Positions 18,333 through 30,000 of a DNA stretch of 64,000 bases are shown piece after piece (the stretch's first letter is position 1; each line of letters begins with the position of its first letter). A program made the translations under genes and the position numbers. This stretch comes from an uncultured Tenacibaculum sp. (GTDB lineage: Bacteria; Bacteroidota; Bacteroidia; Flavobacteriales; Flavobacteriaceae): assembly GCF_947502995.1 (NCBI RefSeq), contig NZ_CANNBW010000022.1, positions 19,586-83,585 on the forward strand, read 5' to 3'. The notes below the pieces were generated by a model that saw nothing but the letters and a program-made list of their open reading frames with translations, had not been told where the DNA came from and made no database searches.

Positions 18333-21300
18333 TTAATCGTTAATAGGATTTACATACTTAATTACTCTTTCTCTTCCTTCCTGAATACCTCCTGGTAAGA
18401 TATATTTATAAGTTGTTTTGTACTTACCTTTTCTCATGTATGGAAATGCTTCAGAAATCATTTTTCTATACCTTGCATTATCTCTCCAAGGTAAATTTGA
18501 ATTTAAAATTTGATATGATAAATCTTCATAATCGTACCAATAATAATTAGTTAAATTGTAACTATACGGGAAGTATACACTAGTTTCACCAGTATATTCA
18601 TTTTCTAAATACGTAATATACCAAGCTAAAGGTTGTAAAGCTTCTACAGGAGGAACTCCAATTTCTTCAGTTTTTCTACTAACTGTAATCTCTCCTTCAA
18701 GAGGATAATTTTCATATAGTAATGGATATATTGTTTTTTTATAATACGAATCATCTAAAATAGCTGTTGCTACAACAACAGGTTTACCTTCGGTAAATTC
18801 ATTACCAACTAATTCAACTAAATCAAATGGTTCATTTTGTTTTATACTTGAAAATAAACTTATACCGTATGGGTATATTACATGATCATATAAATCTTTA
18901 GTTACCTTAATGGAATTCATTTTTTTATTAAATGTATCGTAACTACTCGTTTCAAAATCGTACAATAATAATTCTCGTTCTCCATCTTTTGTTGCATCTC
19001 CTTCTGCTTGTTTAGATTTAACTTCTACAGAATTTTCTGAACTATCATCTAAATCTTTTTTATTGTAGGTTTCTGATATATTATCTCCTATTGTACTACC
19101 TTCAGAAATTAGTTTAATACTAGTTGAGTAAGCTGTACTATTGTTCATTCCTTCTGGCAATTGGAATACAATTTGTTTTTTCGCTGAACTGTAGGTAAAT
19201 GAATTCTTCAGAACATTACCTGTTTCAGAAGTCATAATCATAGTTTTATCCCAATCTGGCACAGCATCAAAAAGATAACTTTGACCTCTTTTTAAATTGA
19301 TATATCCTTTACTATATTCTTCTATAAAAAAGTTCTTTTGTCCAATGACAGGATACATATATTGTATATTAGTTAAAGGAATGGTTTTTGGAGCTTCACC
19401 AGTTGTAAAGTTCACTTCCTTAGTTTCCAAAGCTCTTTTACCTTCTGATTGCATTACTTCCCAACGCCCATTTTTAAACTCTTCAAAATGTAGTTGTATA
19501 AAGGCTTTTAAATTAGAATTTGGTGGTAATATCTCATGAGAATAAAAAGCAGCAGCATCATTATTATTACTCCATTTTACTTCTCCTTCAATTTTCTGTC
19601 CATCTTTAGTTACAGAAAATTCATCCATTAAAATTTTATACTTTCTATCACCAGTTTCGTCTGGTAATTCAAAAACTTTATTAACCTGTAAATTAAATAC
19701 AGCTTGAGGAGCAGCAAATACATCTACATCTACACTGCCATCTTTAGGTTTTAAGTCACTAATGACAACAATATCATCAATAGGACTTCCTCCTACAATT
19801 TCACATTTTTCTCCAATCTCAACTTTAAATCGGAAACTACCTTTAATCAGCCCTCCTAATAAATTGAATTTCCCGCCTAAATAACCTCTAAACCAAGATG
19901 GATTAGGAAGCTTCGCTTGTAATAGAACTGCTCCTCCTCCACTAATAATCGGGATTTTAGTTTTAAATCCGAATAATCTGAATGTTAAACCTAGCTCACC
20001 TTGAAGATATGCATAAGCTTGACCATTTGCATACCAACCATTCATACCTATAGGTTCCGAAGATCCTTTACAATGTGCATCTCCGTAATCTTTTACCATG
20101 ATATCAAATCCAACACCCGCATCAAATCTGGCATAAAAAATTAGAAAGGTTAAATCTCCTGTAGTTACACTTAAACTAGCTCCAAATGCTAAACCTTTAC
20201 CTGATTCTAAACTATTCAGTTCTCTCATGTAATCTAATTCAGCTAAATCTAATCCAAGAATATCTGCTACTTGCGGTGGTGGTGGTGGACTCCCAGGTAA
20301 ATTATCTCCCGTCATAAAATAAGCTCCCATTTTCATCTCTAAAATCAAGAGATCAATAGTAATACCTATTCTATCTTTTGGTGTACCAATTAATAAATGC
20401 CATTCATCTGGGGATGCGTAAAAATCTAACCAACCAGCTCTACCATAATTTCCAACTCCTCTTACTATTCCTAAGTTTATGTATACTTCCGCCGTAGTTT
20501 GAAAAATATCATTTACAAAATCGTACCCTATATATAAACTAGCTGCTATTGCAGCTGAAGTTTCTTGTGCCGGCAAATATGGATTTTCTATATCTTGAGA
20601 AACTTTGTCTAGATTTCCAATAACATCATCATAGAAATCATCTGGTAATGGAGAAATTAATTCTCCTTTTCCTTTTAAATATACTTCTTGTAATCCTCCA
20701 CGACGATTAAACGCCATTCCAAATTCAACGGTTGCGTGAAATAAATCTTCAGAATTTTGTGTGATAATACCTACTGATGCTTTCATACCGAAAGCATTAT
20801 CTTCATAAGGCTCGTAAATTACACCAGAAGTTGAGGCACCAATTTGTTCGTAAGCAGCATTTTCTTTATTATTAACACCAGCCATCTTCATTCTGTTATA
20901 CAATCCACCTCCAAAAGTATTCAATGCAAATCCAGTAAAAATTGGAACTCCAGAAGGAATGGTTACCTGACCGTCTGCAAACCAATATCTAAACTTCTCA
21001 GTTCTTCCAAATAATGCTTTTACATCAACTTTAAAACCTTCTAAACCTTTGTTAAATGTAGCTCCAACTGCACCTGCGAATCCTGTACCATAAGTAGGAT
21101 CATCATCGAAAATAAATATTGATCCTCGTAACTCTGTACCAGCAACATCCATTTGAATGAATAACTTCTCTAAAGTAACTCCATCAAATTTCCATTTTCT
21201 ATCTTGTTGTTTCGCTTTAATTACAAGCTTACTGGATCCTCCGTTTCCACCATCAGATTCTGAAGTTAAATTAACAGAAAGATCAATAATTAAATCTGCC

Positions 21301-22979
21301 CGATTATCTGTTGGGGTTCGTAATCCTATTTCATTAATAGTAACAGGGAAACCTGCGAGTCCGAGTTTACCTTTAGTACCAAAATATTCGACGGAGAACA
21401 TGGGGGATTCAGTTTGAATCACCATTTTTTCAAATACAATTCCCTCAAAGCTTACTGAACTATCTTTTTTCTTTGGTTTTGGTTTATTCGGATCTTTTTT
21501 TCCTGGTGATGTTCTGATTGTTACAGATCCGTTTAAAGAAGCTTTGGGTCTGAAATTACCATCTTTCACAAGCATTTCAATAAATGAATCTTTGGTTAAA
21601 TGCACATCTGCTGCATCCCAAAGATCAAAATTGATATCTTTCTCCGTTTCTACTCTTAATTTATATTCTCCTGGTTGAAAAACCGCACTATATTTTAAAC
21701 TATCTAACTCTGAAACGGGTAAAACTAACTTTCCATTAAAAGCTCCAGCTTTTAAATTATTAGTTTCAATATCTAACATAAAATAATCCAAAGAAAAATC
21801 CCAACCGGAAGCATCTCCTTCATTTAAACTTAAAATATTTTCACCAATAAATTTACCAGTTATTCCTTGTCCATCAATAATAAGATCTGTTGCACCAAAT
21901 CCGATTCTATCTTTACCGCCACCTTTAATTTTAAATTCTTGCGGTAAAATAACTTTTAAAGATTTTACATAAACCCCTCTCCATAAAGTAGGCTCTTCTT
22001 TGTAATATTTATTTAAATATGCTGCTGGTGTTGCTTCGTCGTTTCGTAAATCACTAAAATCGAATACAGCTGTATTTAATTGAAAAGTAGTTCCTTCTAA
22101 GCCTTTGACTCCAAATTCAGGTAATGAAATGTTTACAACCATATCATTCCAATCTGATATGGAAGTTTTAAAATCAGCTTCTACATAACCAATCTTCTTT
22201 TTACCATTTTTATCTACAGGGTGTAATAAACCATTTGCAAATTTGATATTAGCATCTAAGCCTAATTCCTTAAAACCAGAACAATCAATAATAGCGTATG
22301 TTCCAGGTTGTTCAAAGCTTCCTTTTAAGGTAAGTAGTATTGAACCTTTATTAAAGTTTGTAGTAAACTGTGAAATTAAATGAAGTTTCGCATCCCCTAT
22401 AATACCTCCTTCATGTGATAATTTTACATTTGAAGCTCCAAGAATTAATTCTTGTTTTCCTCTTTTTTCATTTTTACTTGGAAACTCTATTTTTAAGAAT
22501 ACTGTTAACTCCGTAAATGCTGGTTTGAAAACTGCCTTAGCAATTCCCATAGTATACTTTACATTACTAATATTCATTGGTTTTGTAGCCACAGGCAACT
22601 GTGCTAAACCATCTTTGGTAATAACATCGATATAGTTTTCTGTTTCTTCAATTAAATTGAAAGTATTCACAGCCATATCTAACCACTCTTTATTTTTAGT
22701 AGAATCGTTAGATATAAATTGATAACCTTCATCAGTAAAACGTTGCTCTTTTACAGGAGTAAAGTTATCTTCTAGTTTATCGAATTTCGATAAAGATTTA
22801 AAGCTACGAAATTGTTTATTAGAATTAAGTTTTGTCGCTTTTAACTTAGGTGTTGTTACCTTAGTTTTCTTAGCAATTTTTAAACTATCGATGTAATTTT
22901 TACTATACTTTGTTGTAGCGAAAAGGTTTGCGCTTAACATAAGTATTAGTAAAAAAATTAGGGGTAATTTTTTCTTCAT
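18333..22979 (-). CDS. Large exported beta-rich protein of unknown function, 1548 residues
   Basis: A signal peptide (MKKKLPLIFLLILMLSANLFA) precedes about 1525 residues dominated by alternating short strands and glycine, e.g. LEGTTFQLNTAVFDFSDLRN and GITIDLLILEMKMGAYF. This pattern suggests an elongated beta-solenoid or a large barrel-like envelope protein. A PPPPPQ linker around residue 950 and a region with paired cysteines (DAHCKGSSEP ... GEKCEIVGGS) lie in the second half. Next comes an Ig-like segment starting KPKDGSVDVDVFAAPQ, which is a common opening of bacterial Ig-like (SbsA-type) modules. The C-terminal 250 residues are tyrosine-rich. There is no T9SS tail. It is the first gene of the adhesin half of the locus and is preceded by a 300-base gap. 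I do not recognise the family. Confidence 0.7.
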   Translation of the reverse strand: MKKKLPLIFLLILMLSANLFATTKYSKNYIDSLKIAKKTKVTTPKLKATKLNSNKQFRSFKSLSKFDKLEDNFTPVKEQRFTDEGYQFISNDSTKNKEWLDMAVNTFNLIEETENYIDVITKDGLAQLPVATKPMNISNVKYTMGIAKAVFKPAFTELTVFLKIEFPSKNEKRGKQELILGASNVKLSHEGGIIGDAKLHLISQFTTNFNKGSILLTLKGSFEQPGTYAIIDCSGFKELGLDANIKFANGLLHPVDKNGKKKIGYVEADFKTSISDWNDMVVNISLPEFGVKGLEGTTFQLNTAVFDFSDLRNDEATPAAYLNKYYKEEPTLWRGVYVKSLKVILPQEFKIKGGGKDRIGFGATDLIIDGQGITGKFIGENILSLNEGDASGWDFSLDYFMLDIETNNLKAGAFNGKLVLPVSELDSLKYSAVFQPGEYKLRVETEKDINFDLWDAADVHLTKDSFIEMLVKDGNFRPKASLNGSVTIRTSPGKKDPNKPKPKKKDSSVSFEGIVFEKMVIQTESPMFSVEYFGTKGKLGLAGFPVTINEIGLRTPTDNRADLIIDLSVNLTSESDGGNGGSSKLVIKAKQQDRKWKFDGVTLEKLFIQMDVAGTELRGSIFIFDDDPTYGTGFAGAVGATFNKGLEGFKVDVKALFGRTEKFRYWFADGQVTIPSGVPIFTGFALNTFGGGLYNRMKMAGVNNKENAAYEQIGASTSGVIYEPYEDNAFGMKASVGIITQNSEDLFHATVEFGMAFNRRGGLQEVYLKGKGELISPLPDDFYDDVIGNLDKVSQDIENPYLPAQETSAAIAASLYIGYDFVNDIFQTTAEVYINLGIVRGVGNYGRAGWLDFYASPDEWHLLIGTPKDRIGITIDLLILEMKMGAYFMTGDNLPGSPPPPPQVADILGLDLAELDYMRELNSLESGKGLAFGASLSVTTGDLTFLIFYARFDAGVGFDIMVKDYGDAHCKGSSEPIGMNGWYANGQAYAYLQGELGLTFRLFGFKTKIPIISGGGAVLLQAKLPNPSWFRGYLGGKFNLLGGLIKGSFRFKVEIGEKCEIVGGSPIDDIVVISDLKPKDGSVDVDVFAAPQAVFNLQVNKVFELPDETGDRKYKILMDEFSVTKDGQKIEGEVKWSNNNDAAAFYSHEILPPNSNLKAFIQLHFEEFKNGRWEVMQSEGKRALETKEVNFTTGEAPKTIPLTNIQYMYPVIGQKNFFIEEYSKGYINLKRGQSYLFDAVPDWDKTMIMTSETGNVLKNSFTYSSAKKQIVFQLPEGMNNSTAYSTSIKLISEGSTIGDNISETYNKKDLDDSSENSVEVKSKQAEGDATKDGERELLLYDFETSSYDTFNKKMNSIKVTKDLYDHVIYPYGISLFSSIKQNEPFDLVELVGNEFTEGKPVVVATAILDDSYYKKTIYPLLYENYPLEGEITVSRKTEEIGVPPVEALQPLAWYITYLENEYTGETSVYFPYSYNLTNYYWYDYEDLSYQILNSNLPWRDNARYRKMISEAFPYMRKGKYKTTYKYILPGGIQEGRERVIKYVNPIND

Positions 22980-23279
22980 ATACTTTTAAAAAACTTAAAA
23001 TTTTCTTCTTATATCAATTAATAATCTTACAATTATTGCAACATATACTTTATTAAAAATGCCTTTATCGAATTCCCCGTTTTGAATTGGACTTGGTTTT
23101 TAAATGGTTACAATAGCATTAAAATGCTATTATTAAAGTTCTAAATAAATTTATTTAGGACTATGTTAAATTACGACCATGCTGTTTAATCGATTTTAAC
23201 AAGGTGCAAATAAAGTTAAAAAAAACTGAAAATCATAATTTTATGTTAAAACGATGTGATTAAGACTTAAAAAGTTACT
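22980..23279. other. 300-bp gap separating toxin-immunity pair from adhesin genes
   Basis: No reading frame of note. It contains a perfect hairpin near 23110-23130 (AATAGCATT on both arms) without a following T-run, and an imperfect promoter-like TTTATTTG on the minus strand near 23207-23214. It is the longest gap inside the 29-kb locus, so the downstream genes (1548-residue protein, FN3 protein, adhesin) may have their own promoter here. Confidence 0.3.
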
Positions 23280-24071
23280 TTAAATAATTCCATCATTTTT
23301 CATCTGTTCATATTCGAATGGGCGTATTATATTCTCTTTAATTTCATAAAAATTTGCATTAGTAACTCCAACAGAGTTTAATGCTTTTACTACTTCTTCA
23401 CTTACATATAGAACTTCTGAGTACCCCCATAGTACGTCATAATTATGCTTATACACTTTGTTTTGAAATCTTACTTTATTCTTTCTTAATAACTCTTTAT
23501 CTCTATATTTGAATATATAAGTTCCTAATGTATCTTTTTTAGCATACATATCTTTTGATGTTTTTATAGTTCCTTCTGGAAATATATTTACTACAGATTT
23601 ATTTCCTTCAATATCTTGAGTAACTTCTTCAAATGTACACTTCTGATAATCGATTATATCATCACCAACTGTAGTACTTTTTTCTGCCTTCATATGAAAT
23701 AAAAAATAATCTTTATTTATAATTTTTAAATCTTTACTTTCAATTACTAAGGGGTAAAAACGACAATCTGGAAGTCTAAACTTTTCTAAAACATCTTTTA
23801 CTTTTTTACTAATTATTTTAGTGACACCTTTTTTAGGTTCATCATCTCCTGTTGTAATATCTGTATACCAACTTAAGACATCTAAAAAAGGAGTTTCTCC
23901 TTTCCAAACACTCAAATCCTTAAAAGAATCTATAAGTCTCATTTTTAAAGGTGTGACTTCTTCTCTTAACCATTGATTATTATTTATTGGGCTAATAATA
24001 TCTCCGTAATCTTCTAGGTATACATTAACATACCATTGAAAAGTTGCATTAGTAAATTCAAAAAATTTCAT
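23280..24071 (-). CDS. Imm11-like (DUF1629) immunity protein for the adjacent nuclease toxin
   Basis: This 263-residue protein has no signal peptide or membrane segment, so it is cytoplasmic, unlike all other proteins of the locus. Features resembling the Imm11/DUF1629 family are: RLPDCRFYPLVI around residue 99, then KDYFLFHMKAEKSTT with a following DYQKC segment (the family's 'yyllnv...lD' region), and near the C-terminus EVLYVSEEVVKALNSVGVTN, matching the family's 'vSdelk.al...g.tG..F' ending. It starts 10 bases after the stop of the gene whose C-terminus is an AHH-like nuclease, the classic toxin-immunity order. It should bind and block that nuclease in the producing cell. Family assignment is by eye, moderate confidence; the immunity role is supported by both sequence and position. 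Confidence 0.65.
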   Translation of the reverse strand: MKFFEFTNATFQWYVNVYLEDYGDIISPINNNQWLREEVTPLKMRLIDSFKDLSVWKGETPFLDVLSWYTDITTGDDEPKKGVTKIISKKVKDVLEKFRLPDCRFYPLVIESKDLKIINKDYFLFHMKAEKSTTVGDDIIDYQKCTFEEVTQDIEGNKSVVNIFPEGTIKTSKDMYAKKDTLGTYIFKYRDKELLRKNKVRFQNKVYKHNYDVLWGYSEVLYVSEEVVKALNSVGVTNANFYEIKENIIRPFEYEQMKNDGII

Positions 24072-24081
24072 TTGTATATGT

Positions 24082-27000
24082 TTAATTTAACATTTCCATT
24101 AAAACACTCTCATTTATTAAGTCATCCACTTTTGTTCTAATCCATTCTCCAGAAGGATTACGGTGACCTATAACACATTTCTCTAATAATAAGTCTTGTA
24201 ATTTTTCTTGTACTCTTAAAACTTCATCTCCAAAAACTTCCATAACCTCATCTATATCATCAAAATCATTCATATGCTTCTTCCAACGATTATTAAAAAA
24301 GTTAATCAGTGTTGTATTATAAGTATCATGATTTGCATGCACTCCTCTTTCTGCTCTACCAACTCTTTTTCTTGTATATCCTTCTAACATGATAAGATTT
24401 GCTAACCCATCATGTCTTTTACCATTAACATCCATAAGAGTGTGACCAACTCTATCATACCATATCCTATATCCTTCACTTCTTTTTATTGCTTCAATTA
24501 CAAAAATATGATGTGATTGAAATCCATTAAAATGCTCTGTAGCTTCTTTTAATTCTTTAAAAAACCCCTTCCAATCATTACCTTTCACTGCATATGTAAT
24601 CTTTTTTCCTTCAACATAGACTTCAAAAGTATATGCTTTTTTCATTTTTTCATAAGCCTCACCTGTTAATTTCTCTAAAGCTTCGATATTGTAATCATTA
24701 ACCTTACCTGACCATTTAGCAGCGTCAGCAGCATTCTCGAAACCAAATAATTTCAGAAGATCCTTTAAATCTGTATTTCTGTCACCATAGTCTAAGACTA
24801 TCACTTCTATTTTTTTTCGTTTATTAGCTAAATCATATAAATCTTGGAAATTAAATTTTGCATTCACATCATACTCCGCTAACTCCAACCAAGCTTCAAT
24901 ATGTTCATCTTTAAGATTTTTTATATTATTAGCTAATAAATTATCTTTATTAACACTGCTAACTTTTTTTGAATCTACAAAACTTAAAACTCTAAGAAAT
25001 TCTTCTTGCATGGATTTCTTCATTGTATTGAAACTCTCTAACACATTAGAAAAACCATCCAGATTATCAAAGTTCTTTACTAAATCAGGGTGAGATCTTT
25101 GTAATATTTTCCATGCATCTATATGCTTATCGGTGATTTGATCTATATTCTTAAATAAAAGTTCTCTTACTAAGATTTTTGGTAACTTAACACCTTTTTT
25201 AACAAATAAATCAGCAATAAACTTTCCTCTTTCTTCTAAATTATCAAACTTACCTTCTATTTTTTTAGCTAAATCTGGGTAATTTTGTAATAATTCTGCC
25301 CAATTAATATCGTCAATTGATCTAGTAGAAAGTTCTAGAAAATCGTCTGCATAAGTTACATCGTCTAACTTGTCAGCATCTGGCCCTCTTGGCCTAGCAT
25401 TTTCTGGTAGAACTTTCTCTTGTCTATTCGCTCCTAATTCATACCATTGGGTACTTCCATTTGGTTGCCTTGGTACTACAGTAACTAAACCATCATTATG
25501 CACTCTTATATATCCATCAGTAGCTTGTACTGTAAACTTATCACCTAATTTATTGGCAAAATCTTGAGCTCCTTCAAGATTTGTACATGATAATAATCTT
25601 ACCTTATCTGCATTTGGATGATTGTCCTCTAACCACTTTTTAATATTTACAATATCAGGTACTTCATTACCATCTACAATAATTTTATTATCAGCACCAT
25701 GTACAACTATATCAATTACATTATCTGCAGTTTGAGATTCAATTGCTTGAAGTCTTTTTGTTGTTTTTCCTAAGTCACCTCCTAAAACTAACATATGATT
25801 AGCTGCAGAAATTTCACCTACTCCATCAATTATATCAACAACAAAACCTTCTGATCGTAGTCTATTTCTAGCATCTTGTACACTTTTCCCAGCTATTTCA
25901 GTTAATAATTCTTCTCCTTCCGCTAACTCTTCTTCTGCTTTCTTTATTATATATTCATATGATTCATCTGCTTTTTTGAGCTTAGCTAACTTATATGACT
26001 TAATTAGCTTTGTTCCATATTGAGCATAACCGAACATTGCGACGCCAAATGAATATTCAAGGACTCTTCCTGTGTCTTTATTATATGTTGCAAAAGCTAA
26101 CCCTACAAAATCAAAAACAGTATCTAATCCTACAGGTGCAAAGAATAATGAAGCTGCATCTATCATACCGTAGATGACTTCATTAGGATTTATTTCTCCA
26201 TCATAAAAATGTTTCTTTGTATCTAAGTTGCCATAAGAGTCAAAAGTATAAGCTATACTAACTAAGAAATCGAAATTTTCATCTTTATCAAAATGAAAAT
26301 TTGCATATTCCATTTGTAAACCATTATCAAATGTTTCGTTGGTTATGTATACTTCTCTTAATTGTATTTCTCCATTAACTTTCTCGAAATAATGTTTATT
26401 ATTATTTTCAATAGCCTCAGCATCTTTATCTTCAGCTTCTAAAATTAGAGCATCATACTCTTTCTTCCATTTTATAAACTTTCTTTCATACTCTAATTTT
26501 TCTTGTGTAGAAGCATCTTCTTTCAATTCCCCTACTTCGGTCTTTTTATCTCTTAGCTTTTTATCTATTAATTTTAAGTATGGTGACTTTAATGTAGATA
26601 ATACATTAATTAAAGGAAAACCTCTAACATTACTTTTAGATTGCTTTTGTAATGTATGAACTGAAAAATCAGATTTTATTACTGTCGCATATAAATTTAA
26701 AGGTTTTTCAATCGTTTTGAATACATTTATAATATCGGTAAATGGGGAATCACCTTTTTCTACTTCGCTTGGTAAAACTATATTAGATGAATTTTGTCCA
26801 TAACCTATATTGTAACATACATCATTATTAAAAAGACCAACTCCAAAAATTGATTCATAATTAGATGATGATAATACTAGATGAACTACTTTCTTTCCAT
26901 TAATAAAGGCTTGGTTTGCAATAATACTTTTTTCTGCCATATCACTTAATAAAGCAGTTGGGATACTAGTATTATTTGACTCTAGTTGTAAAAAACTTAC

Positions 27001-30000
27001 TACAAAATAAGTATCGGTGTAATGAGCTAATAAATGTAATTTATCTTCTAAAATTTCATAATTCTTAGCAGCTTCTAAAGCATTAATATCCTTACCGTTG
27101 ATAAATTGTAAATGACTGAAATTACCCTTATCTCTAGTCTCTGTACTAGATGTATTCTCTATTTGTGCTAGAGCTGTACTTAAAGATTCATTTAATTTAG
27201 TTTGATACTTATCTAATGAAGACACATCTTCTTCTTTATCATAAGATAGAGCTACAAAACTATTACAATTACTAGTTTGTTGAGTTTGTGAACTACATTT
27301 TATTAGTGTTATTTTAGATCTTAAATTTTCTGCTACTATTGGATTTTTTCCTTTTTGTCCTTTAACATTTTCCCATTTAGCTTTATAATAAGAATTTTTA
27401 CCACAAACTCCGTTGAAATTAAAGACTGCAATTGAATCGTTGTCACTTAAAGTAGAAGTTTTTAAATCATAGAATTTTTTCTCTTTGTTAGAATAATATC
27501 CTTCAAAAGATCCTTGAGCATTAAATTTAGCATAATAATATATACTATTATCTTTATCCTTTTTGATTTTGAAGCCAGGTACAGAACCTTTTACATACTT
27601 ATCTCCTTCTACTTTATTTGCTATAGACTTAGTGTTTGGAACTGTAAATACTTTCCAGTCAGGAGTTAACCAATATAACCCACCTAATTCCCCATCTTCA
27701 TCATCTTGGAACCAATAAATTTGAATTCCTGGAGCATGTATTTTTTTCCAATCTAAATGATTCAGTACTGTTCCATCTCCGTTATCCATTAAAAAATCCG
27801 TAGCTCCTTTCGGAGTGCTGAATTCTTCCCAAGGATGCTCTAATCCGAAAATACCATGACCTAATTCGTGAGCCATAGTTTTAGCTTGTTTTTCTACAGT
27901 ATTATTTTGGTCGTGAATAAAAACAAAACCAAACTGACTCTTTAAAGGCATAAAACCATTTATACCTGTACCTCTTGTAGTTCCAACATTAGTTACAAAA
28001 ACATAATACGTCTTCTTATTGTATGTGTTTTTTTGTTTTATAAAATTTTTAAAAGCCTTTTGTTCTGAAGTATAATAAGATGTCATTCCACTCTCTCCAA
28101 CTTCTAATCGACCATCATTATTTTTATCCCATTCATAAATTTCATCTAGAGATACAGCTTTATAATCTTGAAGATTTAAACGAACTCCAGATTTAGCATA
28201 AATTTCAGCAACCCTAGTCTTAACTTCATCATTTACTTCATTAATACCTACAGGAACCAATGTTACATTAATAGGCTCTAACTTATCTGAAGCCAAATGT
28301 GTTACTAACAAACTTCCTGCAATATCAAATTTCTTTGGATCTTCTTTAGATCGAATTACCGCAACGATTTCTTCATCTGCATAATCGAACTTACGTTCTA
28401 ATTCTAAATCTGCAGTATTAGTAGCATCATCCCAACGAAGTATATTTACCTTAGCTCCTTCTTTTGTTTTGAAAATAATACTATCTCTCTTAATAGAATT
28501 ATCTGTAATTTCAACTTTAGCTTGAATAATATCTTTCCCTTTGTTATCGGAAATTGCTTTATAACCAATATGATATTTACCACCATCATATGCTAAAGAT
28601 TTATAATGCTCATCTAGCTTTTCATAAGATCCTTCTGGTTTTTTATCAAAATGATAAAATCCAGATCTTTTAAAATATACAACTACTCCTTTTGCAGTAA
28701 TTGCATTGTATTCTCCATCTGAATCTACTCCGTTAGTTGTTGCATCAGTTACTGCTCCACCTTCTGCACCTTCTCCTTTTGTTATTTTTCCATCTTCACC
28801 ATAAGACCAAACATCTCCATTGGCATCTGTAATAGTAACATCTGTATTACCAGGTATTATAGCTTCTTGAGGATCACCATTTTCATCAACTCCGGTTACA
28901 ACTAACGCTCCATTTTCATCAATGGTAATTTCAGTAATTACAAAATCAACTTTAACTCCATCTTTATCTGTAGAATCTCCACCAATTGCTTCTGCAATAT
29001 CAATATTAACATCTACCGTCATAGAAGCTCCTTCTCCAAATTTAGGATCGTAAAGCGTTACTATCTCTCCTTCTGCTAATTGATTAGAAGAATTAACTAA
29101 AACTCCATTGAAAGTAACTGCAAATTTCGCAAAATTTAAATACGGAATAGAAACAAAACCATTTCCTGAAATTACTCCACTAGATTGACTCGTTATATTT
29201 GTTAAAGTCACTTTAAAATCTCCAGCAGTAATTTGATCTCCGATATATAAACCTGGGTGTGGTTCTCTATTTGAAATTGCAATCGCATCTGGAACAATAC
29301 CACAATTGTAATTTGCATCTTCATTAGTCACCATATCTGTTGTGATATACTGAGGTTCTGAATAGTCACTGTATTGGTACGTACATTTACCCTTTATTTT
29401 ATACTCATACGTAACACCAGCTTTTAAATTCCAAATTGTTGCCCAACTACTATTGGTTTTCTTTGTAAACCAGTGTGCATCTGGATTATCTGCTTCTCGA
29501 TAAGCAATAATATATTCTGAATGTACTGTAGGATCTTGATCCCAGAACACATTTATCTTTGAGGTTCCTTTTGCTTCTGCACTTACATTTTCAGGAACTA
29601 AACAAGGAGCTGTTCTTGAAAACCAAAAAATTTCACTGAATCCTTGATTTTTAAACAGTCCTATTTCTTCTAATCCTTGTAAAGCTTTTGCTTTTACTCG
29701 CCAAGCATATTTTTTACCTGGTAATAATTGCGGTTTGTCTGGTCCGTAAATTAAGGTTGTTCTTCTTGTAGTTTCCTCGTAAATAGGTGCTTGAGATAAA
29801 AATGCTGTTTGTGGATTTACATTATTATCCCAAATCTCTACTAAACTAAATTCATATTCAACATTACTAACGTTAATGTGACGTGGTGTCCATTGAAAAG
29901 CAATATTTTCAAAATCAGTTGGTTCTATATTAGTACCATTCTGAGGAAAATTTAGAATAGGTGGTTCATTTTTGAATATGAAAACTGTAGCACATTGTTT

